Of a DNA stretch of 17,577 bases, positions 15,456-17,577 are shown piece after piece. Position 1 is the stretch's first letter; each line of letters begins with the position of its first letter. Location of the stretch: NCBI GenBank assembly GCA_964605145.1, contig CAZSBG010000127.1:1-17577 (forward strand). The letters run 5' to 3'. A model generated the notes under the pieces. It was not told where the DNA came from. It saw only the letters and a program-made list of their open reading frames with translations, and made no database searches. A program made the position numbers and the translations under genes. Origin of the DNA: CAZSBG01 sp964605145. Its GTDB lineage: Bacteria > Zhuqueibacterota > Zhuqueibacteria > Thermofontimicrobiales > Thermofontimicrobiaceae.

Positions 15456-17405
15456 TTAACCTCCATTAATTTGATTATTCTGCACTCGGGAAGATACTTT
15501 ATTGTCAATTTCTTTTAAAATATTATTGATAAATACATCAATTTTAAATTGACCTAAATCTCCCTCTTTTCTTTTTCTCACAGAAATTTGACCCGTTTGA
15601 GTTTCTTTTTCGCCGATAATTATCATATATGGAATTTTTTGCAATTCAGCTTCACGTATTTTGAAATTGACTTTTTCGTTGCGATCATCCAATTTGACAC
15701 GGATATTTTTCTCTGACATCAAGTTTACGGTGTTTGAAGCAAAATCATTTTGGGCGTCAGTGATGGGGAGTACAATTACCTGCACTGGAGCCAACCACAT
15801 CGGAAAAGCGCCGGCATAGTGTTCGATTAAGGTGCCAAAAAATCGTTCTAAAGATCCCATCAATGCTCTGTGTATCATTATTGGACGATGAGCCTGTCCA
15901 TCCTGGCCTTTGTACGTAATGTCAAACCTTTCCGGTTCATTGAAATCTACCTGGATGGTTGTGCACTGCCATGCCCGGTCGAGACTATCTTTGATTTTGA
16001 TATCAATTTTGGGGCCATAGAACACGCCCTCACCGGGATCGATGGCATAATCCAAATCTCTTTTTTCCAGTGCGTTTTTTAAAGCTTCAGTTGCCTGTTC
16101 CCAGTTTTCGGCCGTACCGACGAAGTTTTGCGGTCGGGTTGATAAATAGATTTCGAACTCACTGAATCCGAAAGTTTTCAAAATGAACAGCGTAAAATTC
16201 AAGCAATTGATAATCTCATCCTGAAGCTGATCAGGGCGGCAGAATATATGTGCATCGTCCTGTGTGAAGCCACGGACACGCATTAAGCCGTGTAAAACAC
16301 CTGAGCGCTCATAACGATAAACAGTTCCCAGTTCAGCCCAGCGTATGGGTAAGTCGCGATAGCTTTTTCCCTGATTTTTATAAATCAACAGATGAAACGG
16401 ACAATTCATTGGTTTCAACTGATACTTCAGATTTTCCATTTCAATTGGACTATACATATTCTCAGTGAAGAAGTCCAAATGTCCGCTTTTTTCCCATAAA
16501 TCAAGGCGGGCAATGTGCGGAGTATTCACCAAATCATAGCCGGCCTTCAAATGTTCATCACGCCAGAAGTCTTCCATAATTTTTCGAATCAACGCACCTT
16601 TTGGATGCCATAGAATCAAGCCTGCGCCACAATCGTCGTTTATGCTGAATAAATCAAGTTCCTTGCCAAGGCGACGATGATCTCGTTTTTTTGCTTCTTC
16701 TAACTTGAAGAGAAAATCGTCCAACTGGGATTTTTTGGGAAATGATACACCATAAATCCTCTGGAGCATTGGATTATTCTCATCGCCTTTCCAATAGGCC
16801 CCGGATACAGAAAGAAGCTTAAAATTTTTCACGGCACCGGTCGATGGAAGATGCGGTCCTGAGCACAGGTCTACAAAATCACCTTCTTTGTAAATAGTTG
16901 TACTGGTATCAAGTTCCTGAATATGCTCGACCTTAAATGGCTCCTGCCGTTCCTTGAATAGTGTGACTGCATCTTGTTTTGAAATCTCTTGCCGCACGAA
17001 GGGTGTATCTTCTGATACAATTTCCTTCATTTTATTTTCAATGGCTTCAAGATCGTCAATGCTGAGCGACTTATTTATCTCGAAATCATAATAAAAACGA
17101 TCTTCAAGCGCAGGGCCAAATCCAAATTTTGCTTCAGGATATAATTTTTTCAAGGCGTGCGCCATGATGTGCGCGGTGCTGTGCCAGAATACTTTCAATC
17201 CCTCTTCAGTATCATTGGTGATAAAAACCAGTTCACCATCTTCATTCAAGGGCCTACTAACATCAATGAGCTTTTCATTGAACTTCGCAGCTACTGTTTT
17301 TTTTGCCAGTGAATGGCCAATATCTTTCACGATGCTTTGTGGGGTAACTCCAGTATCGAATGATTTTTTTTCGCCATTCGGAAAAGTGATTCTTATTTTA
17401 TTCAT
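15456..17405 (-). CDS. thrS: Threonyl-tRNA synthetase
   Basis: Charges tRNA-Thr in the cytoplasm and clears mischarged Ser-tRNA. The 649 residues give the full class II ThrRS layout: a TGS domain (about 1-62); an editing domain with His75, His79 (HSTAHIMAH), Cys181 and His185 (CSGPH); and a catalytic core with zinc ligands Cys335 (MNCPFH), His386 (QDDAHIF) and His512 (MIHRALMGS). Motif 2 is RYERSGVLHGLMRVRGFTQD, motif 3 ends GSLERFFGTL, and the C-terminal part is an anticodon-binding domain (FPMWLAPVQVIVLPIT). Residue numbers almost coincide with E. coli ThrRS. The ATG has only a weak AAAGAA ribosome site, and a stable hairpin lies in the leader at 17444-17484. It heads the operon with infC, rpmI and rplT. 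Confidence 0.98.
   Translation of the reverse strand: MNKIRITFPNGEKKSFDTGVTPQSIVKDIGHSLAKKTVAAKFNEKLIDVSRPLNEDGELVFITNDTEEGLKVFWHSTAHIMAHALKKLYPEAKFGFGPALEDRFYYDFEINKSLSIDDLEAIENKMKEIVSEDTPFVRQEISKQDAVTLFKERQEPFKVEHIQELDTSTTIYKEGDFVDLCSGPHLPSTGAVKNFKLLSVSGAYWKGDENNPMLQRIYGVSFPKKSQLDDFLFKLEEAKKRDHRRLGKELDLFSINDDCGAGLILWHPKGALIRKIMEDFWRDEHLKAGYDLVNTPHIARLDLWEKSGHLDFFTENMYSPIEMENLKYQLKPMNCPFHLLIYKNQGKSYRDLPIRWAELGTVYRYERSGVLHGLMRVRGFTQDDAHIFCRPDQLQDEIINCLNFTLFILKTFGFSEFEIYLSTRPQNFVGTAENWEQATEALKNALEKRDLDYAIDPGEGVFYGPKIDIKIKDSLDRAWQCTTIQVDFNEPERFDITYKGQDGQAHRPIMIHRALMGSLERFFGTLIEHYAGAFPMWLAPVQVIVLPITDAQNDFASNTVNLMSEKNIRVKLDDRNEKVNFKIREAELQKIPYMIIIGEKETQTGQISVRKRKEGDLGQFKIDVFINNILKEIDNKVSSRVQNNQINGG
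15460..15464 (-). promoter_or_regulatory. Shine-Dalgarno of infC
   Basis: Perfect GGAGG on the minus strand, 6 bases before ATT 15453 and 3 before the alternative ATT 15456. It lies inside the last codons of thrS, so initiation of infC probably depends on thrS translation and marks where the AUU start falls. Confidence 0.85.
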
Positions 17406-17443
17406 AACAAATTTTACAATTCTTTAACAGCCCTATAAATATC

Positions 17444-17484
17444 AGATAGCCGAATTCCAACCTGGCTCAGAATTCGGCCTATCT
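17444..17484 (-). promoter_or_regulatory. Leader hairpin between tRNA-Val and thrS
   Basis: On the minus strand, a 14-bp stem (17470-17484 with 17444-17457, one bulged base) containing GGCCGAATTC closes a 12-base loop, TGAGCCAGGTTG. No T-run follows, so a simple terminator is unlikely. It starts 21 bases after the tRNA-Val 3' end and ends 38 bases before the thrS ATG. It could be a thrS leader control element or a tRNA-processing barrier. The loop holds GGT, the letters of one Thr anticodon, but without a normal anticodon-loop context. Confidence 0.5.
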
Positions 17485-17505
17485 TACATTTTATTAAATA
17501 TTTAG

Positions 17506-17577
17506 TGGGCGATACTGGAATTGAACCAGTGACCTCTTGCATGTCAAGCAAGCACTCTAACCAACTGAGCTAATCGC
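17506..17577 (-). tRNA. tRNA-Val (anticodon GAC), 5' end cut by window
   Basis: On the minus strand: D arm GCTCAGTTGGTTAGAGT, anticodon stem CTTGC/GCAAG with loop TTGACAT (anticodon GAC), T arm GGTTCAATTCC, and 3' acceptor strand ATCGCCC with discriminator A. Its partner, expected to be GGGCGAT, is present except for two bases beyond the window edge. The 3' CCA is not encoded (ACTAAA follows). It reads valine GUC, and by wobble GUU. Confidence 0.95.

Noticed and set aside
17406..17505. T-box riboswitch upstream of thrS.
   Set aside because: No T-box consensus, specifier loop arrangement or terminator/antiterminator pair fits in the ~100-base leader.
9814..17506. Both tRNAs are followed by CTAAA instead of CCA, considered as a shared processing signal.
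   Set aside because: Two examples of a short AT-rich trailer are too few to separate from chance.
1..17577. Mobile elements, CRISPR, defence or secondary-metabolite genes.
   Set aside because: Every sizeable gene is a housekeeping or TPR/membrane protein, and there are no transposase, integrase, cas or toxin signatures and no repeat array.

Overview
This window reads as ordinary bacterial chromosome, AT-rich by eye, fully packed with housekeeping genes. I see no insertion sequence, prophage, CRISPR array or integration site. A lytic transglycosylase with a membrane anchor, an exported TPR protein and a ZapA/ZapB-like pair suggest a Gram-negative-type cell. The gene order thrS-infC-rpmI-rplT ... 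zapB-like-zapA-[structured RNA]-rny-ymdB-folD resembles what I know from deltaproteobacteria and FCB-group or related candidate phyla. The sequence alone does not settle the phylum.

Left part, plus strand (141-8009): a compact four-gene unit, mltG, a pcrA/uvrD-type helicase, a 1238-residue secreted TPR protein and nadC. The helicase overlaps mltG, the TPR gene overlaps the helicase stop by one base (TGATG), and nadC follows after 9 bases, so co-transcription and translational coupling are likely. It converges with the minus-strand genes across a 58-base gap (8010-8067).

Right part, minus strand (17577 down to 8068): tRNA-Val(GAC), cut by the window edge, then a strong leader hairpin, then the translation operon thrS-infC-rpmI-rplT ending in a good terminator (14292-14331). 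IF3 is extended here to an AUU start codon that sits next to a perfect GGAGG and abuts the thrS stop. Next come a ZapB-like coiled-coil gene, zapA, and a ~110-nt RNA-like long hairpin in the place where 6S RNA is often found. RNase Y, the YmdB phosphodiesterase, folD, tRNA-Arg(CCG), a small membrane protein and a cytoplasmic TPR protein follow.

Taken together the minus-strand block joins translation initiation and ribosome synthesis, Z-ring assembly, mRNA turnover and one-carbon metabolism. The points most worth a second look are the AUU-started infC, the 6S-like RNA, a 12-nt complementarity between that RNA and the zapA leader, an 18-nt direct repeat bounding the zapB-like gene, the absence of pheST between rplT and zapA, the thrS leader hairpin, and the large exported TPR protein. 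I did not find a clearly new multi-gene system. No gene-free stretch exceeds 300 bases; the longest is 14138-14364.
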